Of a stretch of DNA of 64,000 bases, positions 49,449-58,357 are shown one piece after another. This DNA comes from an uncultured Eubacterium sp. (GTDB lineage Bacteria > Bacillota > Clostridia > Lachnospirales > Lachnospiraceae), in assembly GCA_934338065.1 (NCBI GenBank), contig CAKRGX010000002.1, positions 62,001-126,000 of the forward strand, written 5' to 3'. A program made the translations under genes and the position numbers. The notes below the pieces were generated by a model, which was given only the letters and a program-made list of their open reading frames with translations, made no database searches and was not told the DNA's origin. Within the stretch, counting starts at the first letter, position 1. Every line of letters starts with the position of its first letter.

Positions 49449-50423
49449 CTACCATTCGATCAGCATGGCACCCCAGGTAAGGCCACCACCAAAGCCGGAT
49501 AACACAATTTTGTCTCCCGGCTCAATCAGATGGTTCCGATTCAACTCATCAAGCAGGATCGGTATACTTGCTGATGATGTATTACCATAGCGATCCAGGT
49601 TCATCGGAAATTTATCTATATCTGTTTTCAGACGCTTAGCAATCAACTCAATAATACGGACGTTTGCCTGATGAAGGATAAAGAACTTAATATCTTCTGT
49701 ATCCAGCTCCGTTTTTTTCAAAATCTGTTTAATACAACGCGGAACCATCGTCACAGCAAAGCGAAAGACAGCCTGGCCATCCATTCGGATATAATCTTTT
49801 TTTCGTTTTGAATTGTGGAACGGATTCTGTATGCCTCTTCCTTTACAAGTAAGCACATCACCCTGACTGCCATCCGATCCGGTTACACTTGCAATAAGTC
49901 CGCCGCCGGTTCCCTCGTTTCTCTGAACAATTGCTGCCCCTGCTCCATCTCCAAATAAAATGCAAGAGCCTCTATCTGACCAGTCAACTTCTCTTGATAA
50001 TGTCTCAGCACCGGCGATCAACACTGTTTTTGCCATACCCATTTCAATATAGGCATATGCTGTATTCAATGCAAACAAAAAACCGGAACAGGCAGCATTG
50101 ATATCAAAACAGGTTGCCCTTATCGCTCCTATTGCGCCCTGAACAGAACATGATGTACTTGGTACATAGGTATCTGCTGATACAGTAGCCACAATGATCA
50201 TATCCAGCTCGTCTGCGCGGATGCCTGCATTTTCCAATGCTGCTTCTGCAGCATGAGCTGCCATATATGTTGTTCCTTCTTTTCCGTTCGACAAATGTCT
50301 TTCTTTAATCCCAGTACGCTGACGAATCCACTCATCATCCGTATCAACAATTGTTGACAAAAAATTGTTATCCGCTATTTTTTTTGGCAAGTAGCTTCCG
50401 GTACCAATTATTTTGACTGCCAT
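49449..50423 (-). CDS. fabH: 3-oxoacyl-ACP synthase III
   Basis: Initiates fatty acid synthesis by condensing acetyl-CoA with malonyl-ACP. Catalytic triad Cys112 (NAACSGF), His251 (LHQANVR), Asn281 (YGNTSSAS). 324 residues. Clostridial fabH usually heads the fab cluster; here it stands alone with its own promoter and a palindrome upstream. Confidence 0.96.
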   Translation of the reverse strand: MAVKIIGTGSYLPKKIADNNFLSTIVDTDDEWIRQRTGIKERHLSNGKEGTTYMAAHAAEAALENAGIRADELDMIIVATVSADTYVPSTSCSVQGAIGAIRATCFDINAACSGFLFALNTAYAYIEMGMAKTVLIAGAETLSREVDWSDRGSCILFGDGAGAAIVQRNEGTGGGLIASVTGSDGSQGDVLTCKGRGIQNPFHNSKRKKDYIRMDGQAVFRFAVTMVPRCIKQILKKTELDTEDIKFFILHQANVRIIELIAKRLKTDIDKFPMNLDRYGNTSSASIPILLDELNRNHLIEPGDKIVLSGFGGGLTWGAMLIEW

Positions 50424-50467
50424 ATCACAATCCCCTTACAATTATTATTTCATGCTCAAGTATTAAC

Positions 50468-50521
50468 AGTATACTTCGTGCCAGGCGCAATTGTCAATCG
50501 TAGTCATTAAAACTACGTAGT
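50468..50521 (-). promoter_or_regulatory. fabH promoter and upstream palindrome
   Basis: TTGACA (50492-50497), 18 bases, TATACT (50468-50473), minus strand. A perfect 10-base palindrome ACTACGTAGT (50512-50521) lies about 15 bases upstream, with further GTAGT/ACTAC half-sites on either side (50498-50549). Confidence 0.7.
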
Positions 50522-50575
50522 AACACTTTTTATACTACTTTATGTCTACAAAAGGGTTGTAACAAGCATGATAAG

Positions 50576-51115
50576 TTAAAATAACAGTTTTCCTGCATAT
50601 TGCCGGACCATCTTTTTAAACGCTGCATAAGCTGCATCGTATACAATCCAGCCCACGATACCGCCAACTATCATCACCGGCAGTAATCCGCTTTTTTTTA
50701 TTATATTTTCACTTATCACCAGACGCGGAAGAAACAAGATAAGAGGAGAATAAATAACAGCAAAAAAGACAAAACGAATCACTCTATGTACCCGTTCTTT
50801 CTTTTTGTTTTCTCTGATCTTAAGTACACCATAGGTCAACTCAGATAACACCGTATATCCTGCCAGACACAGATAAAGAATAACATGCAGTTTATCGGGA
50901 TTTACCAAAAAATCCAGCACAGCACAAACGGCAAAAAAAAGCACACCAGCACGCTTTCCATAGCAGGTCACTATAATACCCGCAAGAACAGCTGCCGCTG
51001 CTGTAAAAAACACCGTATTAACGGATATCACTGTTCCCAGCACCGTCAGTACCGTACTAAGTGCAGCCATCACAGCCATCACAGCTAATTTATGAGTTTG
51101 ATTAGATGCATCCAC
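50576..51115 (-). CDS. Polytopic membrane protein, unknown
   Basis: A 179-residue protein with about five hydrophobic helices (LAVMAVMAALSTVLTVLGTVI, VFFTAAAAVLAGIIV, and others), loosely reminiscent of ECF S components but without a recognisable signature. The start is GTG at 51115: GGGAGGAG lies 7 bases upstream. The start is inside the last codons of the J-domain gene (14-base overlap), so translation is coupled to it. The longer open frame on this strand is antisense-like shadow of the glycine-rich region. Confidence 0.7.
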   Translation of the reverse strand: MDASNQTHKLAVMAVMAALSTVLTVLGTVISVNTVFFTAAAAVLAGIIVTCYGKRAGVLFFAVCAVLDFLVNPDKLHVILYLCLAGYTVLSELTYGVLKIRENKKKERVHRVIRFVFFAVIYSPLILFLPRLVISENIIKKSGLLPVMIVGGIVGWIVYDAAYAAFKKMVRQYAGKLLF

Positions 51116-51794
51116 AAAGATCTCCTCCCATACACTCACATAAAGAATCTGCACACCACAGATCACAACACAAATTACCGGTTCCACAGGTACTTCCTCC
51201 ATAGCTTCCGTAACCACCATAGCCGCCGTAACCGCCACCATAGCCACCGCCGAACGGTCCTCCTGCAAAACCTCCACCGAACGGACTCGCCGTACCACCA
51301 CGCTGTAATTGCTGGTAATACTGTTGAAATTCCTGATTTCCCGGATCCATCTCACATGCTTTTTGGGCATAATCCATTGCTGCCACATTATTTCCCAATC
51401 CAAGATTAGCATAAGAACTAAAATAATACCATCTTGCACTTCTGTTTTCCATTGAATTCAAAACATTGATTGCTTCATTATAGCGTCTTGCACGAATATA
51501 ATTCATCGCAGCCATCAGATGCTGATCTTCTTCCGAATACTGCTGCTGGGTCTGCTGACCATACTCTCCATAATAACCACCATAGTTTCCCTGCGTTTTA
51601 CCCGACCGCTCATCTACAATCTGGTTATATGCTTCCTGTACTTCACGAAACTTATCTTCTGCCCACTTCTTCTGTGATTCATCGGTATAAGAATCAGGAT
51701 GATACTTTCTGCTCAGACTCCGGTAAGCTTTCTTTATTTCTTTATCTGTTGCACCTCTTGTTATGCCTAGTACACTATAAGGATCTCTCATCAT
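51102..51794 (-). CDS. J-domain/TPR protein with Gly-rich and Cys-rich tail
   Basis: A 230-residue protein. J domain at 3-66 with HPD at 32-34; a Gln/Tyr-rich linker; a TPR-like helical pair (88-160); a GGGYGGGYGGYGG stretch (172-200); and a C-terminal Cys-rich tail (203-229) with eight Cys, ending in CGCI. It is not DnaJ proper, as it lacks the four CxxCxGxG zinc repeats. The start at 51794 (or 51791) follows AAAGGA and overlaps the DUF5685 gene by 20 bases. Confidence 0.85.
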   Translation of the reverse strand: MMRDPYSVLGITRGATDKEIKKAYRSLSRKYHPDSYTDESQKKWAEDKFREVQEAYNQIVDERSGKTQGNYGGYYGEYGQQTQQQYSEEDQHLMAAMNYIRARRYNEAINVLNSMENRSARWYYFSSYANLGLGNNVAAMDYAQKACEMDPGNQEFQQYYQQLQRGGTASPFGGGFAGGPFGGGYGGGYGGYGGYGSYGGSTCGTGNLCCDLWCADSLCECMGGDLCGCI

Positions 51795-52599
51795 TATTTC
51801 TTTTCCTTTCACTTGTCGTCCATACGCCTTCATATAAAATATTTCGCAGGATAGACAGATCCTGCTCGCATGGCAGCTTTTCAAATTCGGCAATCGCTAT
51901 GCGCAATGTACCATCCAGCATATCATGTATTTGTTCCTCTGTATAGTCTTTTTCTAAAAGAAACGGATTGTAACAGCTTTTTTCTTTATCCTCTTCCCGA
52001 TCCATCCAGGCATCCATAATATAAATAAATTTCCCCAGATAAAACCCAAATGAGCGTAGAATCTTCTGAAAGGAATCTTCTTTCCAGACAAAAAGTTCTG
52101 CCATCAGCTCACCAAAAGGTCTTGCAATACGATCCATGTCAGAACATTTCTCATCTTCCAATACCCGTAACTGTTTCAATGCCTTGTTAATGGCAGACGC
52201 CTGCCGTGGATAGTTTTTCTCTATCCGATGCTTCCTATTTGAAAATAACTTCATACCGGCCCAGCCAGTCAACTTTCTTTCGTCTTCCCAGTCATCCTGC
52301 ATATGATCATGTGTCAGCAGAATATTCATATCCGCCGCATAATCCGTAATCTCATTATATAACATGACCTGCTTCTTTGCCGGATGGATCAGACAGCGCC
52401 GGTTTTCTTCATACATCTTCGGCTCATACAGAGAACTCAGCAAAATAACCAGAAATGTCATATCATATGTCAGCGTCATCTGTCCCAGCCTGCCATGTTG
52501 TTGATGCAGCCGACGGCACAAACCACAATAAAAACCTTTATACCGTGCAAATTCCCTGATCTTAAGTTCCGGCTTATTAGTCGTCACATACCCAAACAT
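51775..52599 (-). CDS. DUF5685 helical protein with two Asp-rich motifs
   Basis: A 274-residue protein of unknown function matching DUF5685: FGYVTTNKPELKIREF, YCGLC (24-28) and TYDMTFL. Two Asp-rich stretches stand out: D98xxxDDxxDE (98-107) and DxxxDxxxD (196-204) in GKFIYIMDAWMDREEDK, followed by YNPF. These resemble the paired metal-binding motifs of head-to-head isoprenoid synthases, but that is inference. It sits in a coupled cassette with the J-domain gene. Confidence 0.75.
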   Translation of the reverse strand: MFGYVTTNKPELKIREFARYKGFYCGLCRRLHQQHGRLGQMTLTYDMTFLVILLSSLYEPKMYEENRRCLIHPAKKQVMLYNEITDYAADMNILLTHDHMQDDWEDERKLTGWAGMKLFSNRKHRIEKNYPRQASAINKALKQLRVLEDEKCSDMDRIARPFGELMAELFVWKEDSFQKILRSFGFYLGKFIYIMDAWMDREEDKEKSCYNPFLLEKDYTEEQIHDMLDGTLRIAIAEFEKLPCEQDLSILRNILYEGVWTTSERKRNNDERSL

Positions 52600-52615
52600 A
52601 ACATTCTCTCATTTC

Positions 52616-53023
52616 TCATGTTTTTTTGATAAATTCAAATCGACACTTCGGACAAGTAATCGCTATCTTTCCTCTTCCTTTTGGCACACGGATCACCTGA
52701 TGGCATTTCGGACAACGATACAACTCTTTCGTACCACCACGTTCCTGCCAGCGCATTTTCAAAAAATGAACATAGTCTTTCACTGGTTTGACTGCCTGCA
52801 AAAACTTCTGATTCTCCTGCTGTCTCCGATAAATATTTCTTGAAAACACCCGAAAAAAATAAGCAATTATAACCACATAACTAAGCAGGATAAACGCAAG
52901 ACTTACCGGTCTGCCACGAAAAATCAACTGCAATACAAATAGTAACAGGTAAATAACAAAGAAAAAATTACCCAACTGGTCATTTCCATAACGTCCATAC
53001 ATCACTCTGCGTAACCAATTCAT
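52616..53023 (-). CDS. Membrane protein with C-terminal zinc ribbon
   Basis: A 135-residue protein: two transmembrane helices (about 18-58), a basic linker, then a zinc ribbon YRCPKCHQVIRVPKGRGKIAITCPKCRFEF with two CPxC pairs. Function unknown. First gene of the cassette, 16 bases before DUF5685. Confidence 0.78.
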   Translation of the reverse strand: MNWLRRVMYGRYGNDQLGNFFFVIYLLLFVLQLIFRGRPVSLAFILLSYVVIIAYFFRVFSRNIYRRQQENQKFLQAVKPVKDYVHFLKMRWQERGGTKELYRCPKCHQVIRVPKGRGKIAITCPKCRFEFIKKT

Positions 53024-53048
53024 AGCTTCACATCCTTTATGATAATTT

Positions 53049-53061
53049 AGGGAATATCCCT
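53049..53061. promoter_or_regulatory. Small palindrome upstream of the cassette
   Basis: AGGGA-ata-TCCCT, 26 bases before the zinc-ribbon gene; candidate operator, unsupported otherwise. Confidence 0.3.
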
Positions 53062-53127
53062 TTCTTATCTATCTTACACGGTATTTGTGAAATTACTATG
53101 AAATCAAGACTGTCTGTCTTGCACAAA

Positions 53128-53355
53128 TCATAGATCCGTATGGTCTTTCTTCCATTTTTTATACTCAATAGTATAAAAAACGGCAGCTATCAGCCAGACA
53201 GCAAAAACAATAAGAACCATAATATTAAACATACTCGTCATGTCAAAACCGATTAAAAAATTTTTCACACAAAAAACAATAGCTACAAAAATCACACAAA
53301 CCCAGCAGCTTGTCATCTCACTCTTGCGGTTTCGCACGGCTCTTGGTTTACCCAA
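53128..53355 (-). CDS. Small two-helix membrane protein
   Basis: A 75-residue protein with a basic N-terminus, two transmembrane helices (about 17-33 and 42-62) and a charged tail KKWKKDHTDL. TTG start at 53355 preceded by AAAGGAAG. No family recognised. Confidence 0.55.
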   Translation of the reverse strand: MGKPRAVRNRKSEMTSCWVCVIFVAIVFCVKNFLIGFDMTSMFNIMVLIVFAVWLIAAVFYTIEYKKWKKDHTDL

Positions 53356-53460
53356 AAAAGCACTTCCTTTCTATATATTGAACGCAATCTTCAAAGTCTT
53401 TCCACTTTTTCAACTCACTTTGAAGATCTTTATCAGTTACTAAAAGAACACTTACCACTC

Positions 53461-53478
53461 AATGAAAACAGTTTCATT
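53461..53478. promoter_or_regulatory. Palindrome AATGAAA-N4-TTTCATT
   Basis: Perfect 7-base arms between the small membrane gene and the alpha-galactosidase gene; candidate operator for either. Confidence 0.4.
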
Positions 53479-53506
53479 ATTATAATAACATCTTACCATA
53501 ACACAT

Positions 53507-53576
53507 GTGAAATGCAAGGCAAAAATCATATGGAATCATAAGAAATCAAAAGACAAAATAAAGCCTTACATTTCAC
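53507..53576 (+). promoter_or_regulatory. Long inverted repeat upstream of alpha-galactosidase
   Basis: GTGAAATGCAAGGC (53507-53520) and GCCTTACATTTCAC (53563-53576) pair at 13 of 14 positions around a 42-base AT-rich spacer. The gap 53356-53672 otherwise contains only AT-rich sequence and weak promoter-like hexamers before the gene. Confidence 0.5.
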
Positions 53577-53672
53577 CCACATTTTACCATATGCCAAGAA
53601 CATTTCCCCATAGAATTTTATAATTTTTTTTGATATAGTATACCTATCATACAGAATCGGAGGATAAAATTT

Positions 53673-54824
53673 ATGAAATCTATGGGTTATCTACCACCAC
53701 TGGGATGGAATTCCTGGAATACTTTTACCTGGGATATTAATGAAAAACTTATCCAGGATGTTGCTGACTGTTTTGTCGAACAAGGATACAAAGATGCCGG
53801 ATATGAATACATTGTCATTGATGACTGCTGGAGTCTGAAAGAACGTGATGCAGATGGCAATCTGGTCCCTGATCCTGAAAAATTTCCTAACGGAATGAAA
53901 GCAGTGGCTGATTATATCCACGGCAAAGGGTTAAAATTTGGCATGTACTCCTGCGCCGGAACACATACCTGCGCCGGTTATCCGGGCAGTTTTGAACATG
54001 AATTTCAGGACGCTGAACAATTTGCCAAATGGGACGTTGATTATCTCAAATACGATTATTGCTTTAAGCCACGATACATGAATGGCGAACTTCTTTATAA
54101 AAGAATGAATCTGGCACTACGCAACTGTGGCAGAGACATCCTATTCTCTGCCTGCAACTGGGGCGAAGATAATGTACATCACTGGATCCGTGAATCCGGA
54201 GCACACATGTATCGCTCTACACAGGATATCCAGGACAACTGGGACTCCATAAAAAATATTGCCATCTCACAGATTGAAAAAGAACCATTCACCGGTTCTT
54301 TCTGTCATAATGATATGGATATGCTGGTAGTTGGTATGCACGGCGGAAGCAACAGTGAATTCATCGGTAATATTGGCGGATGTACGGATGTTCAATATAA
54401 AACACACTTTGCTCTTTGGGCAATGATGGGTTCCCCATTAATGATCGGCTGTGATATCCGTTCTGCTTCCGAAGAAACGAAAAAAATACTGCAGAATCAG
54501 GATATTCTTGCGATCAATCAGGATAGCGAATCACGTGGTGCTTATCGTATCAAAGTAGAACCTCAGTGGTTCCATGCGGATGAAGCATTTGTCCTGATCA
54601 AGGTTTTGTCCAATGGTGACATCGCCATTGGTCTGTTTAACCTCAGCGACAGCCAGCGTGAACTTACGGTTCAATTCTGGGATTTCGGACTTCCTTATGC
54701 ATGCGGAAAAGGCTTATCTTTATATGATTGTCATGAACACAAAAATCTTGGTATTTATAAAGAACGTTATGCTACAACAATTGCAGAACATGATTGTGTT
54801 GTCCTGCGTGCAAAGCTGGTGTAA
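53673..54824 (+). CDS. Alpha-galactosidase, GH27
   Basis: Hydrolyses alpha-1,6-galactosides such as melibiose, raffinose or galactomannan side chains. LGWNSWNTF (10-18), IDDCW, the nucleophile Asp128 in DYLKYDYC and the acid/base Asp185 in RSTQDI are in place. 383 residues with no signal peptide, so it is cytoplasmic and needs an oligosaccharide transporter encoded elsewhere. RBS TCGGAGG. A C-terminal beta domain (about 300-383) is typical. Confidence 0.93.
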   Translation: MKSMGYLPPLGWNSWNTFTWDINEKLIQDVADCFVEQGYKDAGYEYIVIDDCWSLKERDADGNLVPDPEKFPNGMKAVADYIHGKGLKFGMYSCAGTHTCAGYPGSFEHEFQDAEQFAKWDVDYLKYDYCFKPRYMNGELLYKRMNLALRNCGRDILFSACNWGEDNVHHWIRESGAHMYRSTQDIQDNWDSIKNIAISQIEKEPFTGSFCHNDMDMLVVGMHGGSNSEFIGNIGGCTDVQYKTHFALWAMMGSPLMIGCDIRSASEETKKILQNQDILAINQDSESRGAYRIKVEPQWFHADEAFVLIKVLSNGDIAIGLFNLSDSQRELTVQFWDFGLPYACGKGLSLYDCHEHKNLGIYKERYATTIAEHDCVVLRAKLV

Positions 54825-54827
54825 CAT

Positions 54828-55034
54828 ATGGAACTTTCCCATAACCACTGTACAAAATGTGGCAAGAAACTGATCGCAGATGAAAAAGCGATCTATATGA
54901 AACTAGTCGATCGAACCGCCTCCTATTTCCTCTGTCTGGACTGTCTTGGAGAATACCTCTCCTGTGGCAGGGAGGCATTAGAAAAACGGATCCGGTATTA
55001 TCGCGAAAGCGGAAACTGCGTTTTATTCCGATAA
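54828..55034 (+). CDS. Small four-Cys zinc-ribbon-like protein
   Basis: A 68-residue protein with HCTKCGKK and FLCLDCLGEYLSC, a likely structural zinc site, and a basic C-terminal tail. Starts 3 bases after the alpha-galactosidase stop, so it is in the same transcript, although a functional link is not evident. No named family recognised. Confidence 0.65.
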   Translation: MELSHNHCTKCGKKLIADEKAIYMKLVDRTASYFLCLDCLGEYLSCGREALEKRIRYYRESGNCVLFR

Positions 55035-55037
55035 AGG

Positions 55038-55070
55038 AAAAAAACGGCGTCAATACCAACGCCGTTTTTT
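55038..55070. terminator. Bidirectional terminator
   Basis: AAAAAACGGCGT-N8-ACGCCGTTTTTT serves the plus-strand alpha-galactosidase unit and the minus-strand gpmI. Confidence 0.93.
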
Positions 55071-55079
55071 CTTTACTTC

Positions 55080-56609
55080 TTATTTCTTAATCAACAAAGA
55101 TTTTCCCGTCATCTCTTTCGGTTGTTCCATTCCCATCATCTCAATCAGGGTAGGGACGATATCTGCCAGGCAGCCACCTTCACGAAGTGTATAACCATCA
55201 TCATAATTGACAACGATAAATGGCACCTGATTTGTCGTATGAGCCGTGAAAGGAGAACCATCTTCATCAAGAAGCTTCTCTGCATTACCATGATCGGCAC
55301 AAATAAACATCTGTCCATTGACTTCCAGTATTGCATCCAAAGTCTTTCCTACGCACTCATCAACAGCCTCAATTGCCTTGATCGCAGCTTCCATAATTCC
55401 GGTATGACCAACCATATCCGGGTTAGCAAAGTTTACAATGATCACATCATATTTATCCGATTTGATAGACTCTACAAGATTATCACATACTTCATAAGCA
55501 CTCATCTCCGGTTTCATATCAAATGTTGCTACTTTCGGAGAATTAACCAAAATACGGTCCTCTCCTTCGAACTGTTTCTCTTCTCCGCCATTAAAGAAGA
55601 AAGTTACATGAGCATACTTCTGGGTTTCTGCCAGACGAAGCTGTGTTTTACCATTCTTCGCCAGGTATTCACCAAATGTCATTGTTAATTGTTCCGGTGG
55701 ATAAGCAACCAGAACATTCGGCATTTCAGCATCATACTGTGCCATACATACAAAAGTCAGTGGGAAGTATCCGTTCTTTCTCTCAAAGCCGTCAAAAGCC
55801 GGGTCTACAAAAGCACGTGTCAACTGTCTTGCACGGTCCGGACGGAAGTTAAAGAAGATCACACTGTCATTTTCTTTGATCATACCATTTTTGTCTACTA
55901 CCGTTGGCAGCATAAACTCGTCTGTAACATCATTAGCATAGGAATTTTTAATTGCCTGTACCGGATCTGTTTCCTGAATGCCTTCGCCGTAAACCATTGC
56001 CGCATAAGCTTTCTCTTCACGATCCCATGCATTATCACGATCCATGGCATAAAAACGACCGGAAATCGTAGCTACTGAGCCGACACCAATCTCTTTGATC
56101 TTAGCAACGGCTTCTTCCATATATTCTGCTGCCGATGATGGTGGCACATCACGTCCATCAAGATAGGCATGAACATAAACCCTCTCTAACCCATTTTTCT
56201 TTGCCATTTCCAGCAATCCATACAAATGTTCCATATGACTGTGAACACCGCCGGGAGATAAGAGCCCCATGAGGTGCAATGCCGTATTGTTCTCTTTACA
56301 ATTATCCATTGCCTTTTTCAATGCTTCATTTTCAAAAAATGTTCCATCCTGAATGTCTTTTGTAATTTTTACAAGCATCTGATAGACAATACGTCCGGCA
56401 CCCATATTAGTATGTCCTACTTCAGAATTTCCCATCTGTCCTTCCGGTAGTCCAACAGCCATTCCGCTGGCATCACCTTTTACATGTGGATAGGTTGCCA
56501 TAATCTTGTCCATCACTGGTGTCTTTGCCTGTGCAACAGCGTTTCCTTCTGTCTTACCACTCAGTCCATATCCATCTAAAATCATTAATACCGTAGGTTT
56601 TTTACTCAT
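55080..56609 (-). CDS. gpmI: 2,3-bisphosphoglycerate-independent phosphoglycerate mutase
   Basis: Glycolytic interconversion of 3- and 2-phosphoglycerate using two manganese ions. ILDGYG (metal), the phosphoacceptor Ser62 in [17 protein letters not shown], and the C-terminal ADHGNAE are conserved. 509 residues, standard. RBS AAAGGAGACGAAGAAA. Confidence 0.98.
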   Translation of the reverse strand: MSKKPTVLMILDGYGLSGKTEGNAVAQAKTPVMDKIMATYPHVKGDASGMAVGLPEGQMGNSEVGHTNMGAGRIVYQMLVKITKDIQDGTFFENEALKKAMDNCKENNTALHLMGLLSPGGVHSHMEHLYGLLEMAKKNGLERVYVHAYLDGRDVPPSSAAEYMEEAVAKIKEIGVGSVATISGRFYAMDRDNAWDREEKAYAAMVYGEGIQETDPVQAIKNSYANDVTDEFMLPTVVDKNGMIKENDSVIFFNFRPDRARQLTRAFVDPAFDGFERKNGYFPLTFVCMAQYDAEMPNVLVAYPPEQLTMTFGEYLAKNGKTQLRLAETQKYAHVTFFFNGGEEKQFEGEDRILVNSPKVATFDMKPEMSAYEVCDNLVESIKSDKYDVIIVNFANPDMVGHTGIMEAAIKAIEAVDECVGKTLDAILEVNGQMFICADHGNAEKLLDEDGSPFTAHTTNQVPFIVVNYDDGYTLREGGCLADIVPTLIEMMGMEQPKEMTGKSLLIKK

Positions 56610-56632
56610 TTTCTTCGTCTCCTTTTTTATAT

Positions 56633-58267
56633 TTATGCTCTATTTTGTGCATCCACAAGATTTTCACTTTGATACATCTTGCGCAGTTTAGGCTTTTCAA
56701 TCTTCCCTGTCGGGTTACGCGGCACATCAGCAAAGAAAATTTTCTTCGGCCGCTTATAGCGTGGTAAGCCAAGACAAAACTCATTGATTTCCTCTTCTGT
56801 ACAGATTGCACCAGGCACAAGCTCAATGATTGCTGCTGCGATCTCACCAAGACGCTCATCCTTTAAGCCGATGACAGCCACATCCTTAACCGCCTCATGC
56901 TTACTCAGAAAATTCTCAATCTGAACCGGATACAGGTTCTCTCCACCACTTATAATCACATCTTTCTTGCGGTCAACAAGATAAATAAATCCATCCTCAT
57001 CTGCCTCTGCCATGTCCCCGGTGTAAAGCCAGCCATCATGAAGAACAGCCTTTGTTGCTTCTTCATCGTTGTAGTAACAGGTCATCACACCGGGACCTTT
57101 TACTGCCAGTTCTCCAACTTCTCCCTGTGCTACCTCATTTCCATCCGGATCGATGATCTTAGCTTTCCATCCATATCCGGGAACACCAATCGCTCCCACC
57201 TTATCAATATTTTCAACACCCAGATGAACACATCCCGGTCCTATCGACTCGCTCAAGCCATAATTGGTATCATACTGATGGTTTGGAAAATATTCTTTCC
57301 AACGTCTTATCAGACTTTGTGGAACAGGTTGTGCTCCGATATGCATCAGACGCCATTGATCCAGATCAAAATCTTCAATTTTCAATCGACCGCTGTCAAG
57401 CTCTACTAAAATATCCTGAGCCCACGGCACCAGAAGCCACACGATCGTACACTTTTCATTTGACACTGTCTCCAAAATAGTCCGTGGCGTAACCCCCTTC
57501 AGTAAGACAGCTTTTCCGCCTGTGAGAAGACTTCCAAACCAATGCATCTTGGCCCCGGTATGATACAACGGAGGAATACACAAGAATACATCATCATGTG
57601 TTTGTCCATGATGATTCTGCTCCACCTTGCATGAATGCATCAGGCTCTCATGATTATGTAAGATAGCTTTCGGAAAGCCTGTTGTTCCCGAAGAAAAATA
57701 AATCGCCGCATCATCCTGATCACTGATCGGTATACCAGGTGCAAGACTGGCACAATTAGCAGTCAGCTTATCATAATCTTCTGCAAAAGAAGGACAATCT
57801 CCCCCTACATAAAACAATAAACGGTTTTTACTTATCTTATCTGCAATCTCTTCCACCCGGCCGATAAACTCCGGTCCAAATACCAGCACATCAACTTCTG
57901 CCAGATTCAGACAATATTCGATTTCATCCGGTGCATACCGGAAATTAAGTGGAACAGCAAGTGCTCCCGTCTTTAATATTCCAAAATATATTGGCAGCCA
58001 CTCCAGACAGTTCATAAGCAGTATGGCTACTTTGTCTCCCTTTCTGATTCCCCGGCTCAATAAGAGCTGGGCAAAACGGTTCGCTTTTTCATCAAACACA
58101 TGCCAGGTAATCTCCCGCCGGTAGTGACAAAGAGAACTTGTCTCAATCAATTCGTAATCACGCCAGGTAACCCTCCGCTTTTCCTGAATATCCGGATTGA
58201 TCTCCACCAGACTCACCTCATTCGGATACTGTCTCGCATTTCTCTCTAATAAATCTGTAATAGGCAT
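56633..58267 (-). CDS. AMP-forming acyl-CoA synthetase
   Basis: ANL-superfamily ligase that adenylates a carboxylic acid and transfers it to CoA. The AMP motif [12 protein letters not shown], the YGLSES motif, the GWLYTGDM hinge region and the C-terminal catalytic Lys of [11 protein letters not shown] are present. 544 residues from the ATG at 58267 behind GGAGGATAGGAAT. An unusual insert (about 30-50, [20 protein letters not shown]) lies before the N-terminal domain core. Substrate unknown; medium or long-chain fatty acid or a carnitine-like acid is possible. Confidence 0.9.
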   Translation of the reverse strand: MPITDLLERNARQYPNEVSLVEINPDIQEKRRVTWRDYELIETSSLCHYRREITWHVFDEKANRFAQLLLSRGIRKGDKVAILLMNCLEWLPIYFGILKTGALAVPLNFRYAPDEIEYCLNLAEVDVLVFGPEFIGRVEEIADKISKNRLLFYVGGDCPSFAEDYDKLTANCASLAPGIPISDQDDAAIYFSSGTTGFPKAILHNHESLMHSCKVEQNHHGQTHDDVFLCIPPLYHTGAKMHWFGSLLTGGKAVLLKGVTPRTILETVSNEKCTIVWLLVPWAQDILVELDSGRLKIEDFDLDQWRLMHIGAQPVPQSLIRRWKEYFPNHQYDTNYGLSESIGPGCVHLGVENIDKVGAIGVPGYGWKAKIIDPDGNEVAQGEVGELAVKGPGVMTCYYNDEEATKAVLHDGWLYTGDMAEADEDGFIYLVDRKKDVIISGGENLYPVQIENFLSKHEAVKDVAVIGLKDERLGEIAAAIIELVPGAICTEEEINEFCLGLPRYKRPKKIFFADVPRNPTGKIEKPKLRKMYQSENLVDAQNRA

Positions 58268-58357
58268 ATTCCTATCCTCCATGGTAACGTTCAATCTTGT
58301 GCTTAAGGTATCGTTTCTATTCCCTTACACAGATATCTTTATTGTACCCCATTTTTT

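Noticed and set aside
50512..50521. Palindrome as a phage or plasmid attachment site
   Set aside because: No integrase, tRNA or duplicated flank nearby; it fits an operator better.
51116..51439. N-terminal extension of the membrane protein at 50576
   Set aside because: It is the alternative frame of the Gly-rich J-domain tail; the GTG at 51115 has a proper RBS.
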